DNA from: Vibrio pomeroyi | GTDB lineage: Bacteria; Pseudomonadota; Gammaproteobacteria; Enterobacterales; Vibrionaceae | Length of the DNA stretch: 64,000 nt | Reading direction: 5' to 3' | Assembly (NCBI RefSeq): GCF_024347595.1 | Contig: NZ_AP025506.1 | Coordinates: 1,488,001-1,552,000 of the forward strand | Part shown: positions 1 through 9,554 of the stretch, piece after piece | Layout of the letters: every line of letters begins with the position of its first letter | Position numbering within the stretch: the first letter of the stretch is position 1 | Notes under the pieces: model-generated | Seen by the model: only the letters and a program-made list of their open reading frames with translations | Databases searched by the model: none | Told to the model about the DNA's origin: nothing | Made by a program: the position numbers and the translations under genes

Positions 1-632
1 TGCTCTTGGTAGATAGCCCATATAAGACGATCCATCTTCACCATTTGCTCATACTGTTTGAGCGACAAACCAGTGACTAATGCAAATTGTCGTTCTAATG
101 TGCGCCTAGACATTGGCAACAAATCGAGGCTTTTGCCTTCGTTGATGTACAAGCGAGCCTCATGAACACTTTTCCATATTCGCTGCTCATCAATGGGTGG
201 AAGAGATAGCAACTGTGACTCTATGATATGGGCTGCTGCGTCCGGGCAATTGATATCCATTTCATCTTGCCATTGAAAACAAGAAGGGAGAGGTTGAATG
301 AGCTTCTGATTAGCGCTCTCCGCTCGCATCAAACCTAAGCCAAAAGCACCATCAGGAAAAAACTTCACACCTAAAAGCTGACGCGGATGCAGATCATCAA
401 CATAAAGTTCTTCAGTGTATGCAGAGAGCCAGTGTCCACCTTGAACCTCTAATTCGAATCCGTTCTTTCGGTAAACATGTTTGTCTTCCGGCGGAGACAG
501 GATGGCATTAGCAGAAGGATTAGGAAGCAGCAGAGCAGACTGTTGGCTCGGCTCAGTGACTTGCAATGCCCAAATATACTCAACATATGGCGCGAGAAGG
601 TCTGATGTGGGCTTGATTTTCCAGGTATTCAT
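1..632 (-). CDS. AraC-family transcriptional regulator (3' end outside window)
   Basis: The reading frame opens at the ATG at 632 and runs off the left edge, so the C-terminus is missing. The N-terminal part (LAPYVEYIW, then a stretch with LLPNPSANAIL) resembles the ligand-domain type found in DUF6597/AraC-like regulators. The part nearest the window edge reads as the C-terminal helix-turn-helix (RRTLERQFALVTGLSLKQYE), the usual AraC signature. It is probably a DNA-binding regulator that senses a small molecule; the ligand cannot be told. The preceding small gene (640-882) is on the same strand only 7 bp upstream, so the two are probably co-transcribed. Confidence 0.85.
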   Translation of the reverse strand, partial: MNTWKIKPTSDLLAPYVEYIWALQVTEPSQQSALLLPNPSANAILSPPEDKHVYRKNGFELEVQGGHWLSAYTEELYVDDLHPRQLLGVKFFPDGAFGLGLMRAESANQKLIQPLPSCFQWQDEMDINCPDAAAHIIESQLLSLPPIDEQRIWKSVHEARLYINEGKSLDLLPMSRRTLERQFALVTGLSLKQYEQMVKMDRLIWAIYQE

Positions 633-639
633 TCGTTGA

Positions 640-882
640 TTATTTCGGCTGGTGGCCTGTCTTTTTCGCAAGCTCTTGCATAGCCTCGGCAAAGGTTGTT
701 GTGCCGCCTTTCGCTTTAACTTGAACGACTTTATAGCCGAGGTTTTCCAGTGCTTGGCGCTCCGCTAAAACCGCTTTATCGTCTGGTTGACTGCTTTGTA
801 CAGGCTGATGAATGTAACACCCTTCGAGTTGACCATCTTCGACCAGTTGGTGGTGTTTCAGTGCATTGATATCAAAATTCAT
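640..882 (-). CDS. Small hypothetical protein, 80 aa
   Basis: A short cytosolic-looking protein with no signal peptide or membrane segment. It is acidic/polar, with a C-terminal half rich in Lys and Gln (VVQVKAKGGTTTFAEAMQEL). I do not recognise a family. It lies immediately upstream of and on the same strand as the partial AraC regulator with a 7-bp gap, which suggests an operon. It could be a small accessory protein of that regulator, but nothing in the sequence shows a function. Confidence 0.6.
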   Translation of the reverse strand: MNFDINALKHHQLVEDGQLEGCYIHQPVQSSQPDDKAVLAERQALENLGYKVVQVKAKGGTTTFAEAMQELAKKTGHQPK

Positions 883-1135
883 AGTCAGTCTTTTCGTTTA
901 AATGGAGTCTCTGTGGCAAAGGCCGTGAGTCTTTATAATTGATTGTTTGTACCATACGGCATTTTAACCACAAGAAGCTAGTGTGAATACAGTAATTAGA
1001 TACCAAGAAGTCAATCTCAATACTTTTGCTTAACCGAACGTGAACGCGTGTCATCAAATGGCAATTAACGCTTTTTACTGGTGGGTAATATGGCGTCAGA
1101 TTTCAGAGCACCACTACTAACTAAGAGAGTATTTT

Positions 1136-2572
1136 ATGTTCAAGAAAACACTGATTGCCGCTTCTTTAGCTATGACAGCTGCTTACTCAATCGCTGCCCC
1201 AGCGCCCGTTAAAGAAACGGCACCAGTCGCTGCAGTAGCGCCTCAAGTTGTTGTCTTTAAGAACGTTAATGTTTTCAACGGAACTGAAAATAAACTGTAT
1301 AAGAACCACTCGGTTGTCGTCACAGATAACAAGATCACCGCTATCACCAAAGGCGAGGCTGATATTCCAGCAGATGCTCAAGTGATTGATGGTGAAGGTC
1401 GTACACTGATGCCAGCCTTAATTGATGCGCACATGCACTTAACCATTCCAAAAGGTTTGCTAGGTACTGATGATATGCGCTGGACAGAGATAGCTATCCA
1501 CGGCCAAGAGTTCGCAGAAATGTATCTAGATATGGGCTTCGGTACGATTCGTGATGTAGGTGGTGCTGATGGTTCATGGACTGATATGGAACGTGACGGT
1601 CGCTTAAAAGAAGTACCGCGTATTTACGCATCGGGCGCCCCAATTGCACCTATCGGTTCGCATGCCGATGTTGGTTTACAGTCTCGTCGTCTTACTGATT
1701 CACCACAGAACTTGGAAATCCTCAATATCATGAGTAACGCGAATGGTGTTGAAGAGATTAAAGAGCAAGCTCGATACAACTATCGTCAGGGGGCACAGTT
1801 CACTAAGGTGTTCCAATCGGGTGGTGTGTCTTCGAAGTTTGACCCATGGCAGTACAACTCTTATCTAGACGATGAGATGAAAGCCGCGGTGGCGATAGCA
1901 GAATCTTATGGTTCTTACGTTGCAACGCACGTGTATTCTGAGCAAGCGATGCATCAAGCGCTCGACCTAGGTGTGAAAACTCTAGAGCATGGCTTCATGT
2001 TTAAAGCGGAGATGGCGGATAAGTTCAATAAAGAGGGAGCGTTCATTGCCACGAACCTCACCGCATTTTCGCCGGATCTCGCGACCATTCCAGTGGTACA
2101 AGATCCTCTGATTCAGAAGAAGCTAGCGTCGGCACAAGCGGCGTTTGGTAGCTACCAGAAAGAGATGAAAGCCGCAGAAGACGCAGGATTTGATCGCCGT
2201 GCCTTCAACGTAGATTGTGTAGGCGTTGCAGATACATGTGTTAAGCAGATTGCTCACGAGATTTGGTTGAACGCAGATATGTTCGGTAACTTCTCTGCGC
2301 TGCGTGCCATGACATCGACATCGGGTCGTATCTCTGCCGAGCTAATGCAACCATGGATTGACCCATACTCAGATGCAAAATTGGGCGTGATTGAAGTGGG
2401 TGCATACGCGGATATCCTACTTATCGATGGTAACCCACTGGAAGACATTACACTGGTTGGTGGTCGTGATACTTGGTTTGGTGAAGGTAACGATGCCAAG
2501 AAAGATGGTTCTCACCTAACGGAAATGGACCTTATCATGAAAGACGGTAAGATCTTTAAGAACACACTTTAA
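1136..2572 (+). CDS. Exported metal-dependent amidohydrolase
   Basis: A 478-aa protein with an N-terminal signal peptide (KK then a hydrophobic stretch ending near AAYSIAAPA, residues 1-21). The amidohydrolase superfamily pattern is complete enough to recognise: the D-x-H-x-H metal motif (DAHMHL, His99 and His101), a candidate bridging Lys (KVFQSGG, about 224), and later metal-site His residues in ATHVYS (about 265) and LEHGF (about 285). The C-terminus has the imidazolonepropionase/prolidase-like composite-domain end (GAYADILLIDGNPLEDI). Family members hydrolyse cyclic amides or dipeptides; the substrate here is unknown. It likely acts in the periplasm. An intrinsic terminator follows directly, so it is a single-gene unit. 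Confidence 0.88.
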   Translation: MFKKTLIAASLAMTAAYSIAAPAPVKETAPVAAVAPQVVVFKNVNVFNGTENKLYKNHSVVVTDNKITAITKGEADIPADAQVIDGEGRTLMPALIDAHMHLTIPKGLLGTDDMRWTEIAIHGQEFAEMYLDMGFGTIRDVGGADGSWTDMERDGRLKEVPRIYASGAPIAPIGSHADVGLQSRRLTDSPQNLEILNIMSNANGVEEIKEQARYNYRQGAQFTKVFQSGGVSSKFDPWQYNSYLDDEMKAAVAIAESYGSYVATHVYSEQAMHQALDLGVKTLEHGFMFKAEMADKFNKEGAFIATNLTAFSPDLATIPVVQDPLIQKKLASAQAAFGSYQKEMKAAEDAGFDRRAFNVDCVGVADTCVKQIAHEIWLNADMFGNFSALRAMTSTSGRISAELMQPWIDPYSDAKLGVIEVGAYADILLIDGNPLEDITLVGGRDTWFGEGNDAKKDGSHLTEMDLIMKDGKIFKNTL

Positions 2573-2583
2573 GATCGAACACC

Positions 2584-2616
2584 AAAAAGTCCGGCGAATT
2601 AACCGGACTTTTTTGT
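2584..2616 (+). terminator. Rho-independent terminator after amidohydrolase gene
   Basis: Perfect stem AAAAGTCCGG / CCGGACTTTT with a short loop and a T-run (TTTTTTG) on the plus strand, 12 bp after the stop codon. It may also serve the convergent prepilin gene that ends at 2659. Confidence 0.85.
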
Positions 2617-2658
2617 TTTTTGGAGTATCACCCTGAAAGTTGGGATACTCCTTCTGTA

Positions 2659-3195
2659 TTAACAGCCTTGAGTGGAATCGTAGTATTGGGGCTCGCTCAA
2701 AGTGCTAAACAAAGAGTAATGGAATAAGCAATAAGTAGAGATATCTCGAGGTATATTTGTGGTGCCTCTGGGAATGAAATAGAGAATTTTTTGGCCTTGG
2801 TTAGTAGGCGACCGATCATAAACGCCCCAATCCTCTAGGGGTATATCAGAGTATTCTATTAATTGCTCCGAAGAAAAATTAATCACTTTAACAATGTTGT
2901 CGTAGGTTGGCTTGATATAGCCCCACTGAGTATCAACAGGTACTCCATTAAAGGTCACACTACCTGCGGATAACTTTTCTTGCCCTTCAATAACCGCTTG
3001 AGAATAAACCAGTTGGTTGGCTTCTTTTACACTTGCGCCTAATCCACGTAACGATGCTATTTTCGCATCGGAACTGAGGTTTAAGAACCTCGGCGCTGCG
3101 ATGACTGCAAGTACGCCCAAAACAACGATAACCACAACCAGTTCAATGACTGTAAACCCTTTACGACTCTTCAACACTGCTTCGGTCCTGCCCAA
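2659..3195 (-). CDS. Type IV pilin-like prepilin (pseudopilin)
   Basis: The N-terminus has a short basic leader (to Gly13) followed by the class-III prepilin cleavage and methylation motif G-FTVIE with the conserved Glu5 of the mature protein, then a 20-residue hydrophobic helix (VVVIVVLGVLAVIAAPRF). This is the substrate signature of prepilin peptidase PilD. At 178 aa it is in the size range of MSHA/type II secretion minor pilins, and the globular part has two Cys near the C-terminus, typical of pilins. It stands alone, away from any pilus assembly genes in the window, so it probably relies on machinery encoded elsewhere. Confidence 0.82.
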   Translation of the reverse strand: MGRTEAVLKSRKGFTVIELVVVIVVLGVLAVIAAPRFLNLSSDAKIASLRGLGASVKEANQLVYSQAVIEGQEKLSAGSVTFNGVPVDTQWGYIKPTYDNIVKVINFSSEQLIEYSDIPLEDWGVYDRSPTNQGQKILYFIPRGTTNIPRDISTYCLFHYSLFSTLSEPQYYDSTQGC

Positions 3196-3315
3196 ATTTA
3201 CGAACCAAGGATCATACCGTGTGTTGCATATCCCTTTGAGAATATAAACAACTTATGAATGGATCCTGATTCGGAACATTCAGAGATGGGACTTTTAACT
3301 CAATAACGCGGACAT

Positions 3316-5358
3316 TTAAGGCTTTAAGTTACGCCTAACTAAGTCGTGCATTTGTTTTATTGTCATCAATGCCAACCAGATGATTTCTTCTACCGAGCGT
3401 TGACCCGTTGTGGAAGTGGGTTGGTCGGCATCGGTTTTATTGGTTAGCGCGGGTAGCTCATGGACGCGATTATCAAGAATGGTGTTGATCAACGCGTCCA
3501 TCGCATCATGAATTAAGCGCTCGACTTGCTGAGTGCCTTGGTATTGCGTGCCTGTTCTGATGAGTGGAATCAGCAAGCAGAGATAGTGGCTCAACAATCG
3601 ATAGTGACTCAGCATATCCTCGTAATAATGGGGATCGGCGCGAGTGTGCCTTGGCTCTTGCTGCATCTCATTGTAAATCAGCTCAAGGTCGCTCTCTGCT
3701 GTGAGCATCGCAGCACGTTGCTTAGTTAAGTCCATGTGGTCGCGTTGTTCGGGGGCGACTTGCAGTTGTTCATAGCAATACACAAACAAGCTTTTTGAAC
3801 TGTTCAGAGCCGTTAGCGCTTGATTGTGGATCTCTTTCCCTCGCCACTGTGGCCACAACAAACCATAACCGAGTAACACAATGGCACCACCGACGATGTT
3901 GTCGATCAAACGTGGCGCTGCGAAGTCGAGCCCTTGGTGCGCCATGGTTTGATAAATCAAAATCAATAGCGCGGTAATACAACCAATGGCGAGCGAGTAA
4001 TTTCGCATGATGTTAAGCATCGCGACGGGCAAGAGGATGACAATTAACGTATACATCGCGGTCGTTGGTACGCCAATCTGAATCAAGGAAGTCGCAAAGA
4101 GTACGCCAAGCGCCGTACCCAAACAGCGTTGCCAAGTCTTACTGCGAGTCGCCAAGAAGCTTGGCTGAATCACCATGAGCATCGAAATCAATACCCAGTC
4201 AAGGCGGATCAAATCAAAGTATTCGGCAACCCCAGCACCAAGCGCGAACATTAAACCTACACGGGTAACATGACGCCAAATAGGGTTGCTTCGGCCTGGC
4301 AGACGGAATGACAATTCGAACGGTTGCACTTCAAAAGAACGCTCATATGCGGGTTCATTAAGCTCAATACGACGAGAAATATGCTTCACAGCGTAGGCCC
4401 AATAACGAAAACGGGGTTGGTCTTCAAGCTTGACCGCTTCAATCAAGTCATTGGCTTCTTGCTCTAATGAGCTCAAGTGCTTCATCTCTTCGTTCGTGTT
4501 GTGCAACAGCTGTTTGGCTTTATGTCTTAATCGTTGCTGGCAATGTTGGCTCCAAACCAATAACAAATCTCGCTTTTGTTTACTTGATTGAAATTGGCTT
4601 AATAGGTCGGGGTTCGTGGTGTGACTGCTCAGTATCACTTCAAAGGTATCAAGAGCAAGGAACAAGGCTTGTCGGAGCGAGTTTGCATCTTCGTGTTTAG
4701 AGCGAAAAGATTCAGATTGAAGCGCCTGTTGGAACAACTCGATAAGCTGGTATTTGATGCGTCTTTTTGGCGCTTCATTTTCGCCTCCTAACAAGAAGGC
4801 TTGGCGATATTGGATGTAGTCTGCCAACGTCTCGTAAATTGCAGATAGACACACACGCAGCGCATAGTGTTTCCACAGGGCAAACCAAAGCCAACTAAAT
4901 AGAGCAAAAGTAAGAGGGCCCAGTACCAGCATTGGGTACAAGCTTAGCGCTGTGTTGGAATTATGAAGTGATAGGGTAACGACAGCAATCAGGAGGCTAG
5001 ACATGCCGAGTCGTGCCCAAAATGGACCGTTGACCGCAGCACTGGCAAGTAAAGCACCCAATGCACCATAGGTTAACCATAAAGGCAGCCCACTGATCAG
5101 TAGGATGTAACTGACGGCTAAAGTGATTGCCCAAGCGGTTGTGGTAATCGCAAAACGTGTCCACCGCCTTGGGCCTGCAGCATCAAGGCCACTAATCAAA
5201 GCGGCAGGCATGGTCATGAGTGCGGTCATGGCAATACTGATGTGATTCGACAGCAACCCTAAGCCGAAAAATAGCACAATAGCACTGGTGGCGCGAAGCC
5301 CTAGGTTAATCGAAGGGGAGTACCAGATTTTACGCAGAATGGCAGGAGAAAACGTCAT
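3316..5358 (-). CDS. FUSC-family inner-membrane transporter-like protein (YccS-type)
   Basis: A 680-aa protein with two blocks of hydrophobic helices (roughly residues 20-165 and 365-510), separated by a long polar, helical cytoplasmic region. It ends in another polar domain. This duplicated arrangement is that of the FUSC family (fusaric acid resistance / aromatic acid exporter, YccS/YhfK type). Members are proposed efflux proteins for aromatic or weak-acid compounds, but most lack a demonstrated substrate. Monocistronic by spacing. The start at 5358 is an ATG just upstream of the first hydrophobic block. Confidence 0.8.
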   Translation of the reverse strand: MTFSPAILRKIWYSPSINLGLRATSAIVLFFGLGLLSNHISIAMTALMTMPAALISGLDAAGPRRWTRFAITTTAWAITLAVSYILLISGLPLWLTYGALGALLASAAVNGPFWARLGMSSLLIAVVTLSLHNSNTALSLYPMLVLGPLTFALFSWLWFALWKHYALRVCLSAIYETLADYIQYRQAFLLGGENEAPKRRIKYQLIELFQQALQSESFRSKHEDANSLRQALFLALDTFEVILSSHTTNPDLLSQFQSSKQKRDLLLVWSQHCQQRLRHKAKQLLHNTNEEMKHLSSLEQEANDLIEAVKLEDQPRFRYWAYAVKHISRRIELNEPAYERSFEVQPFELSFRLPGRSNPIWRHVTRVGLMFALGAGVAEYFDLIRLDWVLISMLMVIQPSFLATRSKTWQRCLGTALGVLFATSLIQIGVPTTAMYTLIVILLPVAMLNIMRNYSLAIGCITALLILIYQTMAHQGLDFAAPRLIDNIVGGAIVLLGYGLLWPQWRGKEIHNQALTALNSSKSLFVYCYEQLQVAPEQRDHMDLTKQRAAMLTAESDLELIYNEMQQEPRHTRADPHYYEDMLSHYRLLSHYLCLLIPLIRTGTQYQGTQQVERLIHDAMDALINTILDNRVHELPALTNKTDADQPTSTTGQRSVEEIIWLALMTIKQMHDLVRRNLKP

Positions 5359-5460
5359 AGACCCTCTTTACTTGCTATGTCTCATTCAGTGTAACGCCAA
5401 ACTTCTACATTGTGCTGGTTTCAATCACAGATTGATAAATTGAAGCGCTGTAACACTCTT

Positions 5461-6089
5461 CTATTGGCATAGCTCGCAATAGCTTGGTTTATTGGAGAGT
5501 GAATCAAGGCTTAACGTTGCCAATGTTTCTTTGAAAGGGGAGTTTTGTAAGGCGGTGGAGAGGGTGTCTATTTCTCTAGCTGAGAGCAAGCTCGTATGCC
5601 GGAACAGAACGTAATCTAATGCAACGTGTAGATATAACGTTGAGAAATCTGGCTGAAGTAAATCATGGGTGCTATTCAATTGTTTGATAAGTGATTGAAC
5701 ACTTCTTTGAATACCTTTCTTTCCTCTAACTGTCAGCACATTTTGTTCAGCTTCAAAGCGGCTCAATGCAGCGCAGCGAAATGCTACTTCCATGAGAGTC
5801 TTACTCATTCCTAATAACGAAATGCGTTCAGCATCACTCGTATTGGCTGTTGTGAGTATCTTTGTCGGATAAGCCTGTAATAGGAAAACGCAGATAGTTA
5901 AGCTTTCGGTGAGTGCAATACCATCATTAGTTTCAAGAACCGGTATAGTGCTAAATGGATTGATTGCGACTAATGCTTGGGGGGCTGCCATGGATCGACC
6001 CATTCAAGTTCCAGTGGTGCGTTACACAGGTAGGCAGTGGCCAACACCGCTCGTGAGAATGGCGAGGTATCATTTAAATACAGTTTCAT
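5461..6089 (-). pseudogene. Glutathione S-transferase family gene with a -1-type frameshift
   Basis: Two overlapping frames together encode one glutathione S-transferase. The first starts at the ATG at 6089 (MKLYLNDTSPFSRAVLATAYL) and encodes the N-terminal thioredoxin fold up to WVDPWQ. It then meets a stop just past a run of six C (5979-5984, read as G on the plus strand). The second frame continues with PQALVAINPFSTIPVLET and the helical C-terminal domain (to 5461). One extra base in the C run would join them in the expected GST order. It is therefore a recent pseudogene, a sequencing homopolymer error, or (less likely) a gene that uses -1 slippage on CCCCCC. GSTs conjugate glutathione to electrophiles. 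It lies just downstream of, and on the same strand as, the MFS gene that ends at 6104. Confidence 0.8.
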
Positions 6090-6103
6090 GAGCGATTCCT
6101 TTG

Positions 6104-7306
6104 CTAAGAACTTATTTGAGCAGTGTTTAATCCCTGCTGTTTGGTTGATGTAAATGCAATGCAGAGTATTGATAAAATGAGCGCACTTGCACTGAGCATA
6201 AATAGGACGTTATAGCTGGTGAGTTGCGGGGCGTAATGAGCCATAACAAAGCCAACGGTGCCTTGCGAAACGGCAAAAGCCATTGTCATTGCTCCCCAAG
6301 ATTTTGTGTGGAGTTGAGTGCCAACGAGTTCTAAGGTGTAAGTTGATACGAGTGTTACGATACCCGGAGTGAACATACCGACGAGTAGCGACGAAACAAA
6401 AAGTGCAACTTCACCTGTGTTCATTAACGGAAGTGCAACGCCAGTCGCCTTACAAATAAAGGCAGTTAATAGCGCTTTTTTGAGCCCAACCTTATCACCC
6501 AATACACCTGTCACTATCGGTCCAATCGCCGCTCCGATGCCAAATACGGCCCAATAAAAGCCGCCACTTGTAAAACTCATCCCCAACTCACGAACAATAT
6601 AGTCGACCCAAAAAAGGGTATGAGGTAAGTAACCAATTGCGCTAAAGGTATAGGCTAAAAGTACAAATCGAATACTCGTACGTTTACGCTTAGATAAGTC
6701 CTTAAACGAAGCTGGGCTCATTGCACAATGACTCTGTTTAGGCTCAAGACTCCATGTTTTCCATGTCAGAACAGTTGCGACAAAAGCGATGGCTCCCATC
6801 CCTAACCATGCGCTTTCTACACTTTGATAGATAAGAAGAGGTATGATCGTTCCTGAGATCATGGCACCAAGCCCAATCCCTGAAAATACGACGCCACTGA
6901 CTCTCGCTTTCATCTCTTTTGGGTGAAGGCTAGCGATCATCGGGGGAGCGAGCACCATAAGAATGGCTCCTGATATTCCTGCAATGGTTCTCAGTGTTAA
7001 AAACCATTCGAAGGGGGCAGACTTTAAGGAACAGCCAAGATAACTAAAGCTGCTCAATAACAGAGAGGCACGTATGAGTGTACCGGTTGAATAGTATCGC
7101 TGTAGAAAGCTTGAAGCGGGAGCTCCAAATATATAGCCTATCAGCGTTGCAGCGCCAAGGGTTGAGGCATCTTCACTTGAGAACCATCCGCTCTGTATGA
7201 GCACTGGCATCAAGGCAATGTAGGCAAAGCGGCCAATGCCATTCCCAACTAATGTTGCTGCAAATCCTGCAAAGGTAGCGCGGTTTAAGAGTTTTATTTG
7301 CTGCAT
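6104..7306 (-). CDS. MFS transporter, YbfB/YjiJ family
   Basis: A 400-aa integral membrane protein with about twelve hydrophobic segments, the size of a major facilitator carrier. The N-terminal signature (FAATLVGNGIGRFAYIALMPVLI) is typical of the YbfB/YjiJ group. These are presumed inner-membrane exporters or importers of unknown small compounds. The GST-like gene starts 15 bp past this stop codon on the same strand, so the two were probably one operon. Substrate cannot be inferred. Confidence 0.8.
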   Translation of the reverse strand: MQQIKLLNRATFAGFAATLVGNGIGRFAYIALMPVLIQSGWFSSEDASTLGAATLIGYIFGAPASSFLQRYYSTGTLIRASLLLSSFSYLGCSLKSAPFEWFLTLRTIAGISGAILMVLAPPMIASLHPKEMKARVSGVVFSGIGLGAMISGTIIPLLIYQSVESAWLGMGAIAFVATVLTWKTWSLEPKQSHCAMSPASFKDLSKRKRTSIRFVLLAYTFSAIGYLPHTLFWVDYIVRELGMSFTSGGFYWAVFGIGAAIGPIVTGVLGDKVGLKKALLTAFICKATGVALPLMNTGEVALFVSSLLVGMFTPGIVTLVSTYTLELVGTQLHTKSWGAMTMAFAVSQGTVGFVMAHYAPQLTSYNVLFMLSASALILSILCIAFTSTKQQGLNTAQISS

Positions 7307-7472
7307 GTCGCGCCTGATGTTTGTGTTTGTAACATCACGCTAACATTTTAGTTTGAGTGCTCTCAAATGAGTTTTTACTCTAATGTCTGGAGTTTGATGG
7401 CGATTTATATTCTCTGTAAGTATTGGATTCATCATTTACATTGGGGGTCATTCTTTTGAACTCAGTTCAATG

Positions 7473-8198
7473 TTAAAAATACACAGCCTGATAATCGATT
7501 GAATTAGCGGACAAACGAATTCGACTTAATCCTACCTTTTCGCTGCGATTGTATTCATTGATAGAGTGATCGAACCCATAGGCGGTTGAAGGTGCCATAT
7601 ATTGGGTTATTCCTTGTTGTTTGGCAGTTATTCCATCATGGCCGTGACCACAAATAACGTCACGCACGCGATACTTGCGAAGCACCTTCAGTACCTCGGT
7701 ATCGTTTTCCAAACGGATCGCTTTCATCCACTCAGAACCGACAGGAATGATAGGGTGGTGGACAACAACAATGGGATCATCAGCCTTTCTTAGTTGCTGT
7801 TTTAGAAGAGCTATTCCACGGTTATTAATACGCCCTGAACCTAATGGATGTCGGTTATCAAGCGGCTTGTCGCTAGAGTCCAGAAATACAAACTCTCGTT
7901 TATTGATAATCGCTTTATCGGCGACGACAATCGTCGAGCCTTTTAGCTCAGTACGCATTAAGGAAGAGTCGTCATGGTTGCCCGCAATCGCGTAAATAGG
8001 CTTATCGTTAATGTGTTGCCTGATGAACGCTTCCAATCGAATGTAGTCACCCGGTTTGGGACTACAACAAATATCACCGGTCAGGAAAATGGTCTTACAG
8101 GTTGGATCGTTAGCGACGTGTTCCAAGGCTTTACGCAAGTTCTCGTAGCTGGATTCATCTGAAAGGTGGCAATCACTGATTTGGTATACGGTAGTCAT
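7473..8198 (-). CDS. Metallophosphoesterase, CpdA-like cyclic nucleotide phosphodiesterase family
   Basis: A 241-aa cytosolic protein with the calcineurin-like phosphoesterase motifs in order: D-x-H (SDCHL, Asp9/His11), GD (LTGDI, Asp42), GNHD (AGNHDD, about 74-76), a His in VVHHPI and the closing GHGHDG. The arrangement and length fit the class III 3',5'-cAMP phosphodiesterase (CpdA) group, which hydrolyses cAMP with two metal ions. The nearest homologue may be a paralogue rather than the main cpdA, which in vibrios normally sits elsewhere, so no symbol is given. Confidence 0.78.
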   Translation of the reverse strand: MTTVYQISDCHLSDESSYENLRKALEHVANDPTCKTIFLTGDICCSPKPGDYIRLEAFIRQHINDKPIYAIAGNHDDSSLMRTELKGSTIVVADKAIINKREFVFLDSSDKPLDNRHPLGSGRINNRGIALLKQQLRKADDPIVVVHHPIIPVGSEWMKAIRLENDTEVLKVLRKYRVRDVICGHGHDGITAKQQGITQYMAPSTAYGFDHSINEYNRSEKVGLSRIRLSANSIDYQAVYF

Positions 8199-8240
8199 TA
8201 GTGTTATCCGGTTATCCTATTCACTTTTCATAGGTGATAG

Positions 8241-8270
8241 AAAAATGCCTGCCAAATTGGCAGGCATTTA
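8241..8270 (-). terminator. Rho-independent terminator of the YcxB-like gene
   Basis: Inverted repeat ATGCCTGCC / GGCAGGCAT with a short AAATT loop. Read leftwards, it is followed by TTTTTCT. It lies just past the end (8286) of the leftward YcxB-like gene and upstream of the phosphoesterase gene, separating the two. Confidence 0.85.
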
Positions 8271-8285
8271 TTGATGTTAGTTTGC

Positions 8286-8789
8286 TTAGGGCGTTTTAGG
8301 AGCGTTGGAAGCTTCGTGTTGTTGAATCATGAAGGCAATGGCTTCATCAGTTAAACAAGATTTACTTACATATTGGCGCTGTTTACCGATATGAAGGATA
8401 AAGCCGAGATCGGTCTGCTCAAGTTGGTCGATGTCAGTCCACGCGATAGTGTTGGTCGCTTTGTGGTTTTTGTAACTCACTCCGTTAACATCACCTTGGA
8501 AGACTATTTTACTGCCAGCGCCGGAGCTGATTTTTTGTCTCCACAACCACCAGGTTCTTTTGCAGTACACACTGAACGCTTCAATCACACTCAAAACAAT
8601 AAAGAACCAACCAACGTAGCCGTTAGGTAAGAGTTCAAACTCTAGTAGAACCACACCAAAAATAAGAAACAGTATTCCCTTTAAATAGGCTTTTGGAAAC
8701 TGAGTCGGAATGCTAGTTTGATCATAACACTCTGCAAAAAACGTCTTGTCGAGTGTGTATTCTGTGGTGAAACCGGGTTCTTTAGACAT
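8286..8789 (-). CDS. YcxB-like membrane protein
   Basis: A 167-aa protein with two adjacent membrane segments (about residues 35-70: GILFLIFGVVLLEF and GWFFIVLSVIEAF). A C-terminal soluble domain follows, with the pattern VSYKNHKATNTIAWTDIDQLEQTDLGFILHI, which matches the YcxB-like C-terminal domain. The function of this family is unknown. It has its own terminator and probably its own promoter. Confidence 0.7.
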   Translation of the reverse strand: MSKEPGFTTEYTLDKTFFAECYDQTSIPTQFPKAYLKGILFLIFGVVLLEFELLPNGYVGWFFIVLSVIEAFSVYCKRTWWLWRQKISSGAGSKIVFQGDVNGVSYKNHKATNTIAWTDIDQLEQTDLGFILHIGKQRQYVSKSCLTDEAIAFMIQQHEASNAPKTP

Positions 8790-9115
8790 GTGTGGCTACT
8801 TTAAGGTTCTCTATAAATGGGCTTTCTATGGATGGTATCCATGCCGCGCTGTCGCAACTCGAGCATTGTATCGCTTCTCGATGCTTTTCTTTAGCGGTTT
8901 TAACCCTCTTTTGTAAATCAATAATACCGCAGGTGTTTGTTGAAGTTAGAGCTATGCACAACAGATTAGATAGTGCGTGACTTAGTTTATTATTTCGATG
9001 TTCTACAACAATAATGAGAAGAGACTAAAAGGTCATACTTCGCTTCATAACGAAGTGTCACAATTTCATGCCGTTATAATGTGCTTAACGATTAAATGAA
9101 TGAGGTAGACAGACA
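8790..9115. other. Intergenic region with a dyad upstream of the ABM gene
   Basis: About 326 bp without a convincing gene. It contains an inverted repeat ACTTCG-n8-CGAAGT at 9037-9056 and a good -10 element (TATAAT at about 9074-9079), placed to drive the downstream monooxygenase gene. The dyad could be an operator. Confidence 0.4.
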
Positions 9116-9460
9116 ATGATTGCAGTAATTTTTGAAGTGCAGGTCGCGGAAGGAAAAACGTCGGAATACTTGGATATAGCTAATGAGCTTAAGCCGCTGT
9201 TGTCTGATATCGATGGCTTTATCTCGATAGAACGCTTTCAAAGTTTGACCAATGAAGGCAAGGTGCTCTCTTTGTCATTTTGGCGAGATGAAGAGGCCAT
9301 TCAAGCATGGCGAAATTTAGAATCACACAGATTTGCACAGTCTAAAGGGCGTGGCAGTGTATTTGAAAACTATCGGTTAAGAGTGGCGAGCGTAATGAGA
9401 GATTACGGAATGGATCATCGTTCAGAAGCGCCAAAAGACAGTGTTAAGATTCATGGCTAA
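9116..9460 (+). CDS. Antibiotic biosynthesis monooxygenase (ABM) domain protein
   Basis: A 114-aa single-domain protein with the ABM/dimeric alpha-beta barrel pattern: an N-terminal strand (MIAVIFEVQVAEGK), the GFISIERF turn, and SFWRDEEAIQAWRN with HRFAQSKGR. The fold dimerises and in different members performs cofactor-free oxygenation or heme degradation. It may detoxify reactive compounds; the substrate is unknown. The gene is followed by an ArsR-type regulator about 95-190 bp downstream on the same strand. Confidence 0.8.
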   Translation: MIAVIFEVQVAEGKTSEYLDIANELKPLLSDIDGFISIERFQSLTNEGKVLSLSFWRDEEAIQAWRNLESHRFAQSKGRGSVFENYRLRVASVMRDYGMDHRSEAPKDSVKIHG

Positions 9461-9554
9461 GGTAAGTCATTTAAGGTACACAAGGTTTTTGAGGTATAAG
9501 AGGCACTTGACTGTAGCTCTGATGAGCGAATGATAGCTTAACGGAAATGACACA

